In this document: positions 63,042-64,000 of the stretch, piece after piece | Numbering within the stretch: position 1 is the stretch's first letter | How the letters are laid out: each line of letters opens with the position of its first letter | Assembly: GCF_022829345.1 (NCBI RefSeq) | Contig: NZ_JAKSXV010000028.1 | Span: 1 to 64,000, forward strand | Source of the DNA: Methylobacterium sp. J-090 | GTDB taxonomy: Bacteria > Pseudomonadota > Alphaproteobacteria > Rhizobiales > Beijerinckiaceae | Length of the DNA stretch: 64,000 nucleotides | Direction of reading: 5' to 3' | Translations under genes and position numbers: made by a program | Notes under the pieces: generated by a model | Databases searched by the model: none | What the model saw: only the letters and a program-made list of their open reading frames with translations | What the model was told of the DNA's origin: nothing

Positions 63042-64000
63042 CTACCCCTCCGAGCGCTCCGACACGCCGGCCTGGGCGAAGGTCGCCATGTCGCGGTGGC
63101 AGGCGAGCGCGCCCTTGAGGAGACCGACGGCGAGCGCCGCGCCGGACCCCTCTCCGAGGCGCATGCCGAGCGCCAGGAGCGGCACGAGGCCGAGGCGCTC
63201 CAGCACGTCGGCATGGGCGCCCTCGGCCGAGACGTGGCCGGCGAGGCAATGGTCGAGGAGCGACGGGTCGAGGGCGTGCAGGATCGCGGCGGCGGCGGTC
63301 GCGACGTAGCCGTCGAGGACCACCGGCACCCGCTGCAGGCGCGCGGCGAGGATCGCCCCCGCGATGGCGGCGATCTCACGGCCGCCGAGGCGGGCGAGCA
63401 CCTCCAGGGGGTCGTCGAGGTGGCCGGCATGGTGGGCGAGCGCCGCCTCCACCGCCGCGACCTTGCGGGCGAGGCCCGCCTCGTCCACCCCCGTGCCGCG
63501 CCCGACCCAGTGGGCCGCCGGGCCGCTGTAGAGGGCGGCGTAGATCGCCGCCGCGACGGTGGTGTTGCCGATGCCCATCTCGCCGACGGCGAGGCAATCG
63601 GTGCCGGCGGCCACCGCCTCCATGCCGAACGCCATGGTGGCGACGCAGGCCTTCTCGTCGAAGGCTGGGCCGGTCGTGATGTCGCCGGTGGGAAGATCGA
63701 TGGCGAGATCGAACACCTTGAAGCCGAGGCCGTAGGCGGCGCAGATCTGGTTGATCGCCCCGCCACCGGCGGCGAAGTTCTCGAGCATCTGCCGGTTGAC
63801 TTCCGCCGGATAGGCCGAGACCCCCCGCGCCGCAACGCCGTGACTGCCGGCGAAGACGCAGACCAGGGGCCGGTCGAGGCTCGGCTGCCCCTTGCCCTGC
63901 CAGGCCGCGAGCCAAGCGACGAGGTGTTCGAGACGCCCGAGGGAGCCGGCGGGCTTCGTCAGGGTCGCGTCGCGCTCGGCCACCATGGCGACCGCGTCCC
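63042..64000 (-). CDS. cobT: Nicotinate-nucleotide--dimethylbenzimidazole phosphoribosyltransferase (5' end outside window)
   Basis: CobT makes alpha-ribazole phosphate for the lower ligand of cobalamin. About 319 residues are visible, starting in the conserved LTKPAGSLGRLE region; the frame runs to the window edge, so roughly 20-25 N-terminal residues are missing. Motifs: FAGSHGVAARGVSAYP, AVGEMGIGNTT, and the catalytic glutamate in MRLGEGSGAALA. An ATG at 63986 is probably internal. Confidence 0.93.
   Translation of the reverse strand, partial: DAVAMVAERDATLTKPAGSLGRLEHLVAWLAAWQGKGQPSLDRPLVCVFAGSHGVAARGVSAYPAEVNRQMLENFAAGGGAINQICAAYGLGFKVFDLAIDLPTGDITTGPAFDEKACVATMAFGMEAVAAGTDCLAVGEMGIGNTTVAAAIYAALYSGPAAHWVGRGTGVDEAGLARKVAAVEAALAHHAGHLDDPLEVLARLGGREIAAIAGAILAARLQRVPVVLDGYVATAAAAILHALDPSLLDHCLAGHVSAEGAHADVLERLGLVPLLALGMRLGEGSGAALAVGLLKGALACHRDMATFAQAGVSERSEG

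Overview
The window is about 64 kb of very GC-rich chromosomal DNA with tightly packed genes, many ATGA or GTGA start/stop overlaps, and some GTG and TTG starts. The gene families (PleC-like kinase, DUF6101-type protein, plant/alphaproteobacterial-type GshA, LysR-linked aminoethylphosphonate genes, putative EcfG-type promoters) fit an alphaproteobacterium of the Hyphomicrobiales, most likely Methylobacterium/Methylorubrum. That assignment is inference from gene content and composition. I saw no transposase, integrase, phage gene, CRISPR array, tRNA or rRNA, so this looks like core or slowly varying chromosome. The first gene (EamA transporter) and the last (CobT) are cut by the window edges.

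Layout. (1) 0-8.5 kb: a complete 2-aminoethylphosphonate (AEP) module, with a LysR-DeoR-EamA operon divergent from phnW-phnX, then an AEP-type ABC importer with a fused permease. (2) 8.5-12.1 kb: Crp/Fnr regulator, small secreted protein, glutathione S-transferase, ureidoglycolate lyase, SDR. (3) 12.3-17 kb: molybdenum theme, with modA and a molbindin but no modBC, facing a TrmO-like gene and a FecBCD-type ABC importer that may be a MolABC-type molybdate/tungstate system. (4) 17.4-22.8 kb: a TetR-controlled RND efflux operon behind a clear double operator. (5) 23-30.3 kb: a dipeptide-type ABC importer plus an M20 amidohydrolase, with palindromic intergenic repeats inside the operon. (6) 30.3-40 kb: CysQ-like phosphatase, UbiA, RsmE, GshA, TusA-like protein, NudK-like hydrolase, CspA and several small proteins of unknown function. 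(7) 40-50.5 kb: aminotransferase, methyltransferase, and assimilatory sulfate reduction (cysHDN divergent from an Lrp-type regulator, then cysJ and cysI). (8) 50.5-55.3 kb: TetR, PyrF, uracil-DNA glycosylase, hydrolase, zinc alcohol dehydrogenase. (9) 55.4-63 kb: an exported IorAB-type molybdenum hydroxylase, a PleC-like kinase, an MFS carrier, two tandem hydroxyisourate hydrolases (one with a Tat-like leader) and UraD. (10) End: CobT.

How it fits together. Sulfate to sulfide (CysND, APS-type CysH, CysJI), CysQ, GshA and the TusA-like protein form a sulfur/glutathione theme. AllA, the M20 hydrolase, HIU hydrolases and UraD touch ureide and purine breakdown, but no urate oxidase or allantoinase is visible. 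The Mo hydroxylase gives a local reason for molybdate uptake genes. The least explained signals are a set of GGAAC-N16-CGTT-like promoters in front of small proteins of unknown function, the orphan ModA/molbindin beside a FecBCD-type importer, the exported HIU hydrolase paralogue with an N-terminal pentapeptide repeat, and a dispersed CCCTCTCC/GGAGAGGG palindrome family.
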